From positions 434,001 to 498,000 of the forward strand of contig NZ_LIVT01000003.1 in the NCBI RefSeq assembly GCF_001905905.1: a stretch of 64,000 bases of DNA, written 5' to 3'. Below are positions 8,769-16,543 of this stretch, piece by piece; position 1 is the stretch's first letter; each line of letters begins with the position of its first letter. Both the position numbers and the translations under genes were made by a program. The DNA is from Streptomyces sp. CB02366 (GTDB lineage: Bacteria; Actinomycetota; Actinomycetes; Streptomycetales; Streptomycetaceae). The notes under the pieces are model-generated. The model had not been told where the DNA came from, did not search any database, and saw nothing but the letters and a program-made list of their open reading frames with translations.

Positions 8769-9194
8769 CTACTCCTTGCCGAGCGGTCGGAGTTCGTATG
8801 TGGGGTTGAACAGCACCCGGCGGCCGTGGCTCATGGCGACCCGCCCCGAGGCGATGATCCGGCGGCCGGGTTCTATCCCGACGATGGCACGGCGGCCGAG
8901 CCAGACCACGTCCAGCGGTTCGGTGCCGTCGAAGAGCTCCGCCTCCAGGGCGGGCACTCCGGCCCGGGGGCGGAGGGTGACCGTCCGCAGCGTACCGGCC
9001 ACCTTCACGATCTGGCGGTCGGAGCACTCGGAGATCCGGGTGCATCCGGTGGCCTGCGCGTCCTCCCGCAGTTCCTCGGACTCCAGGTCCTCCTGGGAGC
9101 TGGAGAGCCGGTCGAGCATACGGCGGAAGCGGCCGGAAGGTCTCGCCGCCTTCCCGGCCTTCCCGGCTTTCTCGGATCGGGGAACAGCACTCAT
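8769..9194 (-). CDS. Small OB-fold nucleic-acid-binding domain protein
   Basis: This is a 141-residue protein corresponding in order to Rv2694c. The first 30 residues are basic (Lys/Arg/Gly). Residues 60-130 look like a single OB-fold (VKVAGTLRTVTLRP, DGTEPLDVVWLGRR, RRIIASGRVAM). ATG 9194 fits the conserved N terminus; the frame is open far upstream but only as a shadow of kdpE. It lies 3 nt before the DUF3159 gene. Nucleic-acid binding is inferred from the fold; no partner is known. Confidence 0.85.
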   Translation of the reverse strand: MSAVPRSEKAGKAGKAARPSGRFRRMLDRLSSSQEDLESEELREDAQATGCTRISECSDRQIVKVAGTLRTVTLRPRAGVPALEAELFDGTEPLDVVWLGRRAIVGIEPGRRIIASGRVAMSHGRRVLFNPTYELRPLGKE

Positions 9195-9316
9195 ACCCGA
9201 AGGGTACCGGTCCTGAGCCCGGCGCACGGAGGGCCGGGGCGACCGCACGAAAGAGTGACGCCGGGGCGTCCGGGCGAGGTGGCCGCGGGCCCGTTCGGCG
9301 CGGGGTCCGGGGTACG

Positions 9317-10012
9317 TCAGCCGCGTTCGAACCGATAGCCCATGCCCGGCTCGGTGACGAAGTGGCGGGGGTGCGAGGGGTCCGCCTCCAGCTTGCGGCG
9401 CAGCTGGGCCATGTAGACCCGCAGGTAGTTGGTCTCGGTGCCGTAGGACGGGCCCCAGACCTCCTGGAGGAGCTGCTTCTGGCTGACCAGGCGGCCGCCG
9501 TTGCGGACGAGGACCTCCAGCAGGTGCCATTCGGTGGGGGTGAGGCGTACGTCGCGGCCGTCCCGGTGCACCTTCTTCGCCGCCAGGTCGACGGTGAAGC
9601 CGGGCGTCTCGATCACGGCGACGTCCTCGGCGCCGCCCTCCTGGCCGACCGGTTCCGCCCGGCGCACCGAGGCGCGCAGCCGGGCCAGCAGCTCGTCCAT
9701 CCCGAACGGCTTGGTGACGTAGTCGTCCGCCCCGGCGTCCAGTGCCTCCACCTTCTCGTCGGAGGTGTGGCGCGCGGAGAGGACCAGGATCGGAACCCGG
9801 GTCCAGCCGCGCAGCCCCTTGATCACCTCGACCCCGTCCATGTCGGGCAGCCCGAGGTCGAGGAGGACGACGTCGGGGTGGCGGGCGGCGGCGAGCTGGA
9901 GGGCGGTCGCCCCGTCGGGCGCGGCGTCGACCTCGTACCGCCGGGCCTTCAGGTTGATCACGAGGGCGCGGACGATCTGCGGCTCGTCGTCGACCACAAG
10001 CACCCGGGTCAT
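9317..10012 (-). CDS. kdpE: OmpR-family response regulator KdpE
   Basis: This is a 231-residue regulator. The receiver domain has acidic pocket residues DDE, the phosphoacceptor D52 in VVLLDLGLPDMDG, and Lys in VTKPFG. A winged-helix DNA-binding domain fills about residues 130-228 and ends in ...FVTEPGMGYRFERG, typical of KdpE. In the family it activates the high-affinity KdpFABC potassium ATPase when phosphorylated by KdpD. The ATG lies 254 nt after the kdpD stop, an unusually long gap that carries repeats. No kdpFABC genes are in the window, so its targets lie elsewhere or differ. Confidence 0.9.
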   Translation of the reverse strand: MTRVLVVDDEPQIVRALVINLKARRYEVDAAPDGATALQLAAARHPDVVLLDLGLPDMDGVEVIKGLRGWTRVPILVLSARHTSDEKVEALDAGADDYVTKPFGMDELLARLRASVRRAEPVGQEGGAEDVAVIETPGFTVDLAAKKVHRDGRDVRLTPTEWHLLEVLVRNGGRLVSQKQLLQEVWGPSYGTETNYLRVYMAQLRRKLEADPSHPRHFVTEPGMGYRFERG

Positions 10013-10131
10013 CGCGGACCTGCCTTTCTGCTGCACGGGGAGGAAACAAGAACTCTGCTGCGCGGGGAGGGGGGGGAGGGAGTTCGGTGTACGGGGGGAC
10101 GCCCGGGGAGGGGTCGCGCCCGGGCGGGCCG

Positions 10132-10248
10132 GGAAGGGCGCGGGGCCGGGCGGCGTACCCGCCGGGAAGCCCCGGTCCACGCGGCAGGGCCACGTACGCC
10201 CCGGCGCACCCCGGACCGCGAGGCCGCCCTGCGTACGCCCCTGCGCAC
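10132..10248. repeat. Three imperfect 39-bp tandem units between kdpD and kdpE
   Basis: The units 10171-10209 and 10210-10248 share CCCGG-C-CGCG, a G/C-rich centre and GTACGCCC-GCGCAC. A more diverged unit precedes them from about 10132. They fill much of the 254-bp space between kdpD and kdpE, which are co-directional. They are non-coding on the kdp strand. Confidence 0.55.
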
Positions 10249-10266
10249 GCCGCCCGCCGGGGCGCG

Positions 10267-12810
10267 TCACGAGGTCACCCGGGCCGGCGGTTCGGCGTCG
10301 GGCCGTCCGCCGCCCGCCGCCGCGGCGAGGGTGAGGACCATGGTCAGGCCGCCGCCGGGGGTGTCCTCGGCGTCCAGCGTGCCGCCCATGGCCTCGGCGA
10401 AGCCCCGGGAGACGGCGAGGCCGAGGCCCACTCCGGAGCCGCGCGGCGCGTCCCCGTACCGCTGGAAGGGTTCGAAGATCCGGTCCTTGGCCTCGTCGGG
10501 GACGCCCCGGCCCCGGTCCACCACCCGCAGCTCGACCCGGCTGCCCAGGGCGCTGGCGGCCACCGCCACGGGCTCCCGGCCCGGGTGGTACTTGACGGCG
10601 TTCTCCACGAGGTTGGCGACGACGCGCTCCAGGAGCCCGGGATCGACGGCCACCATCGGCAGCGTCTCGGGGATGTCGAGTTCGACGCTGCCCTCGGGGA
10701 CGCCGCCGAGCGCCATCGGGACCACCTCGTCGAGGTCGATCTCGCGGATCAGGGGCTGCACGGTGCCGGTCTGGAGGCGGGACATGTCGAGCAGGTTGCC
10801 GACGAGGTGGTCCAGCCGGTCGGCCCCGTCCTCGATGCCCTCCAGCAGCTCCGCCTCGTCCTCCTCGGACCAGGCGACGTCGTCGGAGCGCAGCGAGCTG
10901 ACGGCGGCCTTGATGGCGGCCAGCGGGGTACGCAGGTCGTGGCTGACGGCGGCGAGCAGGGCGGTCCTGATCCGGTTGCCCTCGGCCATCCTGCGGGCCT
11001 GCTCGGCCTCCCCGACCAGGCGCCGGCGGTCCAGGACGACGGCGGCCTGGGCGGCGAACGCGCCGAGCACCCGGCGGTCCTCGGCGGGCAGCACCCGGCC
11101 GGAGAGCGCGAGGGCCAGGTTGTCGCCGACCGGCATGTCCACGTCGGCGTCGTCGGGGCGGGCGACCGGGGCCGGCCCGACGGAACCGGCGCAGGTCCAC
11201 GGCTCCACGTCGCTCCTGCGCTCCAGCAGCGCCACGGACTCCATGGCGAAGGTCTCCCGGACCCGCTCCAGCAGGGCGTCCAGGGCGGTCTCGCCGCGCA
11301 GCACGCTGCCGGCGAGGAAGGAGAGGATCTCCGACTCGGCGCGCAGCCGGGCGGCCTGGTGGGTGCGCCGGGCCGCGAGGTCCACCACGGAGGAGACCGC
11401 GACCGCCACCGCGAAGAAGATCCCGATGGCGACCAGGTTCTCCGGATCCTGCACGGTCCAGGTGTGGGTGGGCGGGGTGAACCAGTAGTTCAGGAGCATG
11501 CACCCCACGGCGGCCGAGGCCAGCGCGGGTCTCAGTCCGCCGAGCAGGGCGGCGGCGACCGTCAGGAAGAGGAAGAGGAGGACGTCGTTGGCCAGGCCGG
11601 GGGCGTCCTCCATGGAGCGCAGCACCACCGCGAGCAGGACGGGGCCGACGGCGCCGACGAGCCAGCCCCAGATGATCCGGGCCCGGCCTAGCCGGGCGCC
11701 CCGGGCGATGGGCAGCCCGCGGCCCTTGGCGACCTCCTCGTGGGTGACGATGTGGACGTCGAGGTCGGGGCCCGACTCGCGGGCGACGGTCGCGCCCACC
11801 CCGGGCCCGTACATGTACTGCCATGCCTTGCGGCGGCTGGAGCCCAGCACGATCTGGGTGGCGTTGACGCCCCGGGCGAACTCCAGCAGGGCCGCGGGTA
11901 TGTCGTCGCCGATGACGTGGTGGAAGCTGCCGCCCAGGTCCTCGACCAGGGTGCGCTGGACCGTCAGCTCCTTCGGGGACGCGGAGGTCAGGCCGTCGCT
12001 TCGGGCGATGTAGACGGCGAGGATCTCGCTGCCGGAGCCCTTGGCCGCCATCCGGGCGGCGCGGCGGATGAGGGTGCGGCCCTCGGGCCCGCCGGTCAGT
12101 CCGACGACGATGCGTTCGCGGGCCTGCCAGGTGGTGCGGATGTTGTGCTCGCCCCGGTACTGCTGGAGGTACTCGTCGACCCGGTCCGCGACCCAGAGCA
12201 GGGCCAGCTCGCGCAGGGCGGTGAGGTTGCCGGGGCGGAAGTAGTTCGAGAGGGCGGCGTCCATCTTGTCGGGCTGGTAGATGTTGCCGTGCGCCATCCG
12301 GCGGCGCAGCGCCTGGGGTGACATGTCGACGAGCTCGATCTGGTCGGCCCGGCGGACCACCTCGTCGGGGACGGTCTCGCGCTGCCGGACGCCGGTGATC
12401 GACTCGACGACGTCGCCGAGCGACTCCAGGTGCTGGATGTTGACCGTGGATATGACGTCGATCCCGGCCCTCAGGAGTTCCTCGACGTCCTGCCAGCGCT
12501 TGGCGTTGCGGGAGCCGGGGACGTTGGTGTGGGCCAGCTCGTCCACCAGGGCCACGGCGGGGGCGCGCTCCAGGACGGCGTCGACGTCCATCTCGGTGAA
12601 GACGGCCGAGCGGTAGCTGATCTCGCTGCGCCGGACCTGCTCCAGGCCGTGCAGCAGCACCTCGGTGCGCGGCCGGTCGTGGTGCTCCACGAAGGCCACT
12701 ACACAGTCGGTGCCGCGCTCGACCCGGCGGTGCGCCTCGGACAGCATCGCGTACGTCTTGCCGACGCCCGGTGCCGCGCCCAGGTAGATCCGGAGTGTGC
12801 CGCGTCCCAT
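10267..12810 (-). CDS. kdpD: Osmosensitive K+ channel histidine kinase KdpD
   Basis: This is an 847-residue sensor kinase. The N-terminal KdpD domain has Walker A GAAPGVGKT (about residues 10-18) and LVDELAHTN. A universal-stress-protein domain follows (about 240-370), then about four membrane helices (390-490), a GAF-like region, HisKA with His624 in AVSHDLRTPL, and an HATPase domain (GRGVPDE, GVGLGLAVSRG). Start ATG 12810 (MGRGTLRIYLG) matches the family. In S. aureus the USP domain binds c-di-AMP through an FTAxY-type motif; the corresponding stretch here reads ILAVYI, so that mode of binding is doubtful. It pairs with KdpE but lacks adjacent kdpFABC. Confidence 0.93.
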   Translation of the reverse strand: MGRGTLRIYLGAAPGVGKTYAMLSEAHRRVERGTDCVVAFVEHHDRPRTEVLLHGLEQVRRSEISYRSAVFTEMDVDAVLERAPAVALVDELAHTNVPGSRNAKRWQDVEELLRAGIDVISTVNIQHLESLGDVVESITGVRQRETVPDEVVRRADQIELVDMSPQALRRRMAHGNIYQPDKMDAALSNYFRPGNLTALRELALLWVADRVDEYLQQYRGEHNIRTTWQARERIVVGLTGGPEGRTLIRRAARMAAKGSGSEILAVYIARSDGLTSASPKELTVQRTLVEDLGGSFHHVIGDDIPAALLEFARGVNATQIVLGSSRRKAWQYMYGPGVGATVARESGPDLDVHIVTHEEVAKGRGLPIARGARLGRARIIWGWLVGAVGPVLLAVVLRSMEDAPGLANDVLLFLFLTVAAALLGGLRPALASAAVGCMLLNYWFTPPTHTWTVQDPENLVAIGIFFAVAVAVSSVVDLAARRTHQAARLRAESEILSFLAGSVLRGETALDALLERVRETFAMESVALLERRSDVEPWTCAGSVGPAPVARPDDADVDMPVGDNLALALSGRVLPAEDRRVLGAFAAQAAVVLDRRRLVGEAEQARRMAEGNRIRTALLAAVSHDLRTPLAAIKAAVSSLRSDDVAWSEEDEAELLEGIEDGADRLDHLVGNLLDMSRLQTGTVQPLIREIDLDEVVPMALGGVPEGSVELDIPETLPMVAVDPGLLERVVANLVENAVKYHPGREPVAVAASALGSRVELRVVDRGRGVPDEAKDRIFEPFQRYGDAPRGSGVGLGLAVSRGFAEAMGGTLDAEDTPGGGLTMVLTLAAAAGGGRPDAEPPARVTS

Positions 12811-13033
12811 GGCCCCATTGTCTTCTTCCGTCCGGCCCCGTCGTCCCGGTGGCCGGTGGCCCGCCGGATGCGGCCGCCGCCTCGACGCTACTCCGCCGGA
12901 GCCGGCCGTTCGGTGCCGGGAGTGCCGCTGGGGCGCGAATTGACGGAACTCTGATGCACGCCGGGCCGGGAAGGGGCAGGTCACCGGGGGTGGGACGGAA
13001 CGGGGCGGCCGTGGGTGGGGGGCCGAGCCCGGC

Positions 13034-13768
13034 TCAGCCCTGTTCGACGATGTGGCCGTCGCTCAGCTCCAGGACCCGGTCGGCCAGGCCCAGCAGCTGG
13101 GGGTCGTGGGTGGCGACGAGGGCGGTGACGTTCTCGCTGCGGACGACCGCGCGGAGCAGCTCCATCACGGCGAGCCCGGTCTCGGCGTCGAGCTGTCCGG
13201 TGGGCTCGTCGGCGATCAGGAGAGCGGGCCGGTTGGCGAGGGCGCGGGCGATGGCGACGCGCTGCTGCTGGCCGCCGGAGAGCTCGCCGGGGCGCTGCTC
13301 GGCGTGGTCGGCGAGGCCGACGAGGGAGAGCAGCAGGGCGACCCGCTCCTCGCGCTCGGCCGGGTCGGCCTTGCGCAGCCGCAGGGGTACGCCGACGTTC
13401 TCGGCGGCGGTCAGGATCGGGATGAGGCCGAAGGACTGGAAGATGAAGCCGACCCGGTCGCGGCGCAGCTCCAGCAGGCCCTTCTCACCGAGGCCGGACA
13501 GCTCGGTGCCGTCGACGGTGATCCGGCCGCCGTCCGGGGTGTCGAGGCCGCCGACCAGGTTGAGCAGGGTGGTCTTGCCGGAGCCGGAGCGGCCCTTGAG
13601 CGCGACCAGCTCACCGCGCGGGATCTCGAACGAGACGCCCCTCAGCGCGTGCACGGCGGCCGCCCCGCTCCCGTACGAGCGGTGCAGGTCCTCCACCTGG
13701 ACCATGACCGTGCGGGCCGGCTCCTCGGCCAGGGCCGTGCCGGACCGGCCGCCGGTGTTCTCGGTCAT
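13034..13768 (-). CDS. ABC transporter ATP-binding protein (MacB/LolD type) without adjacent permease
   Basis: This is a 244-residue ATPase with all motifs: Walker A GRSGSGKTT, Q-loop FIFQSFGL, signature LSGGQQQR, Walker B LLIADEPTG and switch ALVATHD. The sequence is of the LolD/MacB/MJ0796 group, which normally works with FtsX-like permeases that move lipoproteins, peptides or drugs across or out of the membrane. No such permease is encoded within the flanking genes, so it probably serves a partner elsewhere. The first 20 residues before VQVEDLHRSYG are variable, and the start could be slightly further in. Confidence 0.88.
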   Translation of the reverse strand: MTENTGGRSGTALAEEPARTVMVQVEDLHRSYGSGAAAVHALRGVSFEIPRGELVALKGRSGSGKTTLLNLVGGLDTPDGGRITVDGTELSGLGEKGLLELRRDRVGFIFQSFGLIPILTAAENVGVPLRLRKADPAEREERVALLLSLVGLADHAEQRPGELSGGQQQRVAIARALANRPALLIADEPTGQLDAETGLAVMELLRAVVRSENVTALVATHDPQLLGLADRVLELSDGHIVEQG

Positions 13769-13887
13769 GCTGCTCCCCCGTCGTACGTGGCCTGCGTCGT
13801 CGCCCGCCAAGTATGGGCGCGCGGCACACGGCCGGGCAATGGGGTACGCGAGCCGCCGGGCGCAGGGGGCCGGTGGGCGTGCGAAGG

Positions 13888-13925
13888 CCGGTGGGCCGCA
13901 CCGGGTCGAGGGTGCGGCCCACCGG
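13888..13925. terminator. 15-bp perfect hairpin upstream of the ABC ATPase gene
   Basis: CCGGTGGGCCGCACC and GGTGCGGCCCACCGG form a perfect 15-bp stem with an 8-base loop. It lies between the DUF3710 stop (14075) and the ABC ATPase start (13768), both on the minus strand. It would therefore end transcription from the thioesterase-dut-DUF3710 operon before the ATPase gene. No T-run follows. Confidence 0.65.
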
Positions 13926-14009
13926 CCGTGGCCGCGCGGGGCGGCCGGGTGTCGCGACAACCCACCTGGGAGTGGTGTCACCCGGCAGGCGTCAGTCCGA
14001 CGACAGGCC

Positions 14010-14076
14010 CTAGGGCCTGTTGCGAAAGGAGCGCCGGACGCCGCCGAGCAGGCGGGGCTTTCGAAACACGCCCTAG
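14010..14076. repeat. 67-bp inverted-repeat element (MITE-like) abutting the DUF3710 stop codon
   Basis: The left end CTAGGGCCTGTTGCGAAAG (14010-14028) and the right end CTTTCGAAACACGCCCTAG (14058-14076) are inverted repeats matching at 17 of 19 positions. The G/C-rich interior is 29 bp. The right end contains the TAG stop codon of the DUF3710 gene. GGCGTGTTTCGAAAG-like ends recur in Streptomyces insertion sequences and their non-autonomous derivatives (general recollection). A role as a terminator hairpin is also possible. No clear target-site duplication is visible. Confidence 0.55.
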
Positions 14077-14846
14077 CGGACCTCGGTGATCTCGGGGCCG
14101 CGCTGGAGCTGGCCCATGCCCCCGGAGAACTTCGAGCCCTCCTGGTCCTCCTGCTGCACGCCCTCGGGCACCATCTGGGCGTCGTCGGGGAGCTTGAGGA
14201 CGATCGGGTCGCGGGGGGCCATCGGGCCCTCGCCGCGGACGACCACGGTGTCCCGGAAGATCGTCTCCAGCAGTCCGGCGGTCTGCGGCTGAACGGCGCC
14301 CTGGCCGGAGATCACTCCGCGCAGGAACCAGCGGGGCCCGTCGACGCCGACGAAGCGCACGAGCTGCACCCCGCCCGTGCCGTCGGGAAGCTGTACGGGG
14401 ACCTGCGCCCGCAGCTCCCAGCCCAGCGGGCCCTCGACCTCGTCGATCATCCCGCCCTGCTGGGTGATGCCCGCGGCGATCTCGTCGCGGACCTCGCCCC
14501 AGATGCCCTCCTTCTTGGGGGCGGCGAACGCCTGCAGCTGGATCGCGCTGTCGCGCAGCACGACGGTGGCGGCGACGATCGCGTCCCCGGCTACCTCGAC
14601 GCGCAGCTCCATGCCTTCGACGCCGGGGACGAAGATGCCGCCCAGGTCCACCCGGCCCTCGCCGGGCTGGGTGACCTCGGAGCTGTCCCAGGGCCCGTCC
14701 GGCCGGGGGGCCGGCGGGAGGTTCATCCGGCGGGCGCCGGTGCCGGCCCCGTCGGATGCGCCCGGCTCGTCGGCGACCTGCTCGGCCTCGCGCACCTCGT
14801 CCGCCGCGTCCTCGGCGGAACCACTCTTCTTGCGACGTCCGAACAC
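14073..14846 (-). CDS. DUF3710 domain protein
   Basis: This is a 257-residue soluble protein, family known only as DUF3710 (Rv2696c counterpart). The N terminus FGRRKKSGS is basic, then an acidic Ala/Glu linker, and the conserved domain spans about residues 60-230 (RVDLGGIFVPGVEGMELRVE, GVDGPRWFLRGV). GTG 14846 begins one base after the dut stop (TGACGTG) with AAGGA 7 nt upstream, so translation is probably coupled to dut. The end of the gene lies inside an inverted-repeat element that supplies the stop codon. The function is not known. Confidence 0.88.
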   Translation of the reverse strand: MFGRRKKSGSAEDAADEVREAEQVADEPGASDGAGTGARRMNLPPAPRPDGPWDSSEVTQPGEGRVDLGGIFVPGVEGMELRVEVAGDAIVAATVVLRDSAIQLQAFAAPKKEGIWGEVRDEIAAGITQQGGMIDEVEGPLGWELRAQVPVQLPDGTGGVQLVRFVGVDGPRWFLRGVISGQGAVQPQTAGLLETIFRDTVVVRGEGPMAPRDPIVLKLPDDAQMVPEGVQQEDQEGSKFSGGMGQLQRGPEITEVR

Positions 14847-14847
14847 G

Positions 14848-15378
14848 TCACTGTCCTTCCCGGTCGGATACGACCGAAGCGTAGCTGTTCCCACCGTGGG
14901 TGATCCCGCCCTCGGCGCCGTCCACCGACGCATGGCCGCCGGTGGACCCGAAGCCCCCTTCGGCCCGCGCCGAGCCGGGAAGCTCCGCCACCTCGTGGAA
15001 GCGCACCTTCTCGACCTGCTGGACAACCAGTTGGGCAATCCGGTCGAACCGTTCGAATCGCACGCTCTCGCGTGGATCGAGGTTGACCACGATCACCTTG
15101 ATCTCCCCACGGTACCCGGCGTCAACCGTCCCCGGGGCATTCACGAGGGCCACTCCGCAGCGGGCCGCGAGGCCGGAGCGGGGGTGCACGAACGCGGCGT
15201 ACCCGTCGGGCAGGGCGATCGCGACCCCGGTGGGGAGCACCGCGCGCTCGCCGGGAGCGAGTTCGGCGGCCTCGGTGGTGACCAGGTCGGCCCCGGCGTC
15301 GCCCGGGTGCCCGTACGCCGGAATCGGCGCTTCCGGGTCGAGGAGGCGGATCAGTACGTCGACGGGGGCGCGGGTCAC
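14848..15378 (-). CDS. dut: Deoxyuridine 5'-triphosphate nucleotidohydrolase (dUTPase)
   Basis: This is a 176-residue trimeric-type dUTPase. It hydrolyses dUTP to dUMP and pyrophosphate, keeping uracil out of DNA and feeding dTMP synthesis. All five motifs are visible: DAGADL, PRSGLA, NAPGTVDAGYRGE, DRIAQLVV and the C-terminal arm RAEGGFGSTGG. A C-terminal extension of about 25 residues follows motif 5. Start GTG 15378 overlaps the thioesterase stop (GTGA), and its own stop is one base before DUF3710. The functional partner Tdk is encoded at 31645. Confidence 0.96.
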   Translation of the reverse strand: MTRAPVDVLIRLLDPEAPIPAYGHPGDAGADLVTTEAAELAPGERAVLPTGVAIALPDGYAAFVHPRSGLAARCGVALVNAPGTVDAGYRGEIKVIVVNLDPRESVRFERFDRIAQLVVQQVEKVRFHEVAELPGSARAEGGFGSTGGHASVDGAEGGITHGGNSYASVVSDREGQ

Positions 15379-15959
15379 GGGTTCACCTCGAACGCGCGGG
15401 CCCGGCGGACCTGGTCCGGGTCGGACATGGCCGCCCGGATCTCGGCGGGCCGGCCGTTGTCGATGAAGTGGTCGACCTTGACCTCGATGAAGAGGGCGTC
15501 GGCGCGGACCGCGACGGGCCCGTCGGGGCCGCCGATCCGGCCGGTGGCGGTGGAGTAGATCTTCCGGCCGTGCACGGCGGTGATCCGGGCGTCGAGGTGC
15601 AGCACGGTGTCCACGGGGACGGGGCGCACGAAGTCGGTCTCCAGCCGTCCGGTCACCGCGATCGTGCGCAGCAGCCAGTTCAGCGAGCCGAGGGTCTCGT
15701 CCAGCGCCGTGGCGAGCACGCCGCCGTGGGCGAGGCCGGGGGCGCCCTGGTGGGCGGGCTGCACGGTGAACTCGGCGGTCACGCTCACGCCTTCGCCGGC
15801 CCGCGCCATCAGGTGCAGACCGTGCGGCTGCCCTCCGCCGCAGCCGAAACAGTGTTCGTAGTGCGCTCCGAGAAGCTCGCCGGGGGCGGGCGCGTCGGGG
15901 TGCCGGACCGGGGCGACGGCGTCGGCCGGCGGTGTCAGAGCTGCTGATGTTCCACTCAC
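15375..15959 (-). CDS. PaaI-type hotdog-fold thioesterase
   Basis: This is a 194-residue protein with a single hotdog domain at about residues 60-180. It shows GAHYEHCFGCG, then GLAHGGVLATALDETLG, the catalytic-helix signature of the PaaI/4HBT acyl-CoA thioesterases. The natural acyl-CoA substrate is unknown. GTG 15959 is taken as the start because it begins VSGTSAALT after a plausible TAAGG. It leads the coupled unit thioesterase-dut-DUF3710 through a GTGA overlap. No functional link to dUTPase is known; shared expression is inferred. Confidence 0.85.
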   Translation of the reverse strand: MSGTSAALTPPADAVAPVRHPDAPAPGELLGAHYEHCFGCGGGQPHGLHLMARAGEGVSVTAEFTVQPAHQGAPGLAHGGVLATALDETLGSLNWLLRTIAVTGRLETDFVRPVPVDTVLHLDARITAVHGRKIYSTATGRIGGPDGPVAVRADALFIEVKVDHFIDNGRPAEIRAAMSDPDQVRRARAFEVNP

Positions 15960-16017
15960 AGGCGCAGACCTTACCCGCGCGGCGATCCGCCGGTCCCGCC
16001 GTGCCAAGCTTGGTGCC

Positions 16018-16476
16018 ATGCAGCCTTCCGCACCGCCCTTCGACGAACGTCTCACCGCGCCCCGTTCCTGGTGGTTCATCGCCTTCGGGGTCGGCATCGC
16101 CTGCGCGCTGATGCTTCTGCCGCTGGGCACCCTGCCGATGCTCGCCGGACTGGTGGGCGGCGCCGCCGCGGCGGCGGTCGTGGTGAGCAGCTACGGCTCC
16201 GCCCGGATCCGGGTGGTGGCGGGGGCGCTCGTCGCCGGGGACGCCCGGATCCCGTTGTCGGCGCTCGGCGAGGCCGAGGTGCTGAACGCGCAGGAAGCGC
16301 TGGCCTGGCGCACGCACAAGGCGGACGCGAGGGCGTTCATGCTGCTGCGCGGCTATGTGGAGACGGCGGTGCGGGTGGAGGTCATCGACCCGCAGGACCC
16401 GACGCCGTACATCTTCCTCTCCACGCGGGATCCCCGGGGTCTGGCGGCGGCGTTGAGCGCGGTCCCGGCCGCCTGA
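16018..16476 (+). CDS. DUF3093 membrane protein
   Basis: This is a 152-residue protein with two close hydrophobic segments (about residues 18-65), then a soluble domain with VVAGALVAGDARIPLSALGE and an ALAWRTHKADARAFMLLRGYVETAVRV block typical of DUF3093 (Rv2698 counterpart, next to dut there too). The gene is divergent from the thioesterase gene with 58 bp between starts. The function is unknown; the fold suggests a PH-like domain anchored to the membrane, which is inference. Confidence 0.88.
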   Translation: MQPSAPPFDERLTAPRSWWFIAFGVGIACALMLLPLGTLPMLAGLVGGAAAAAVVVSSYGSARIRVVAGALVAGDARIPLSALGEAEVLNAQEALAWRTHKADARAFMLLRGYVETAVRVEVIDPQDPTPYIFLSTRDPRGLAAALSAVPAA

Positions 16477-16512
16477 GCGGACGCCCCCGGCCCCGCCCGG
16501 GTCCGGCTCGGT

Positions 16513-16537
16513 GCGGGGCCTCCGCGCGAGGCCCCGC
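16513..16537. terminator. Hairpin between convergent genes
   Basis: GCGGGGCCTC and GAGGCCCCGC form a 10-bp perfect stem with loop CGCGC. It lies between the DUF3093 stop and the stop of the minus-strand gene at 16544, so it can serve both. Confidence 0.7.
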
Positions 16538-16543
16538 TACCGT

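Noticed and set aside
9317..11824. 835-codon frame suggesting a kinase-regulator fusion upstream of kdpE
   Set aside because: The N-terminal part is a frame-shifted shadow of kdpD. The real kdpE starts at ATG 10012 and kdpD has its own stop at 10267.
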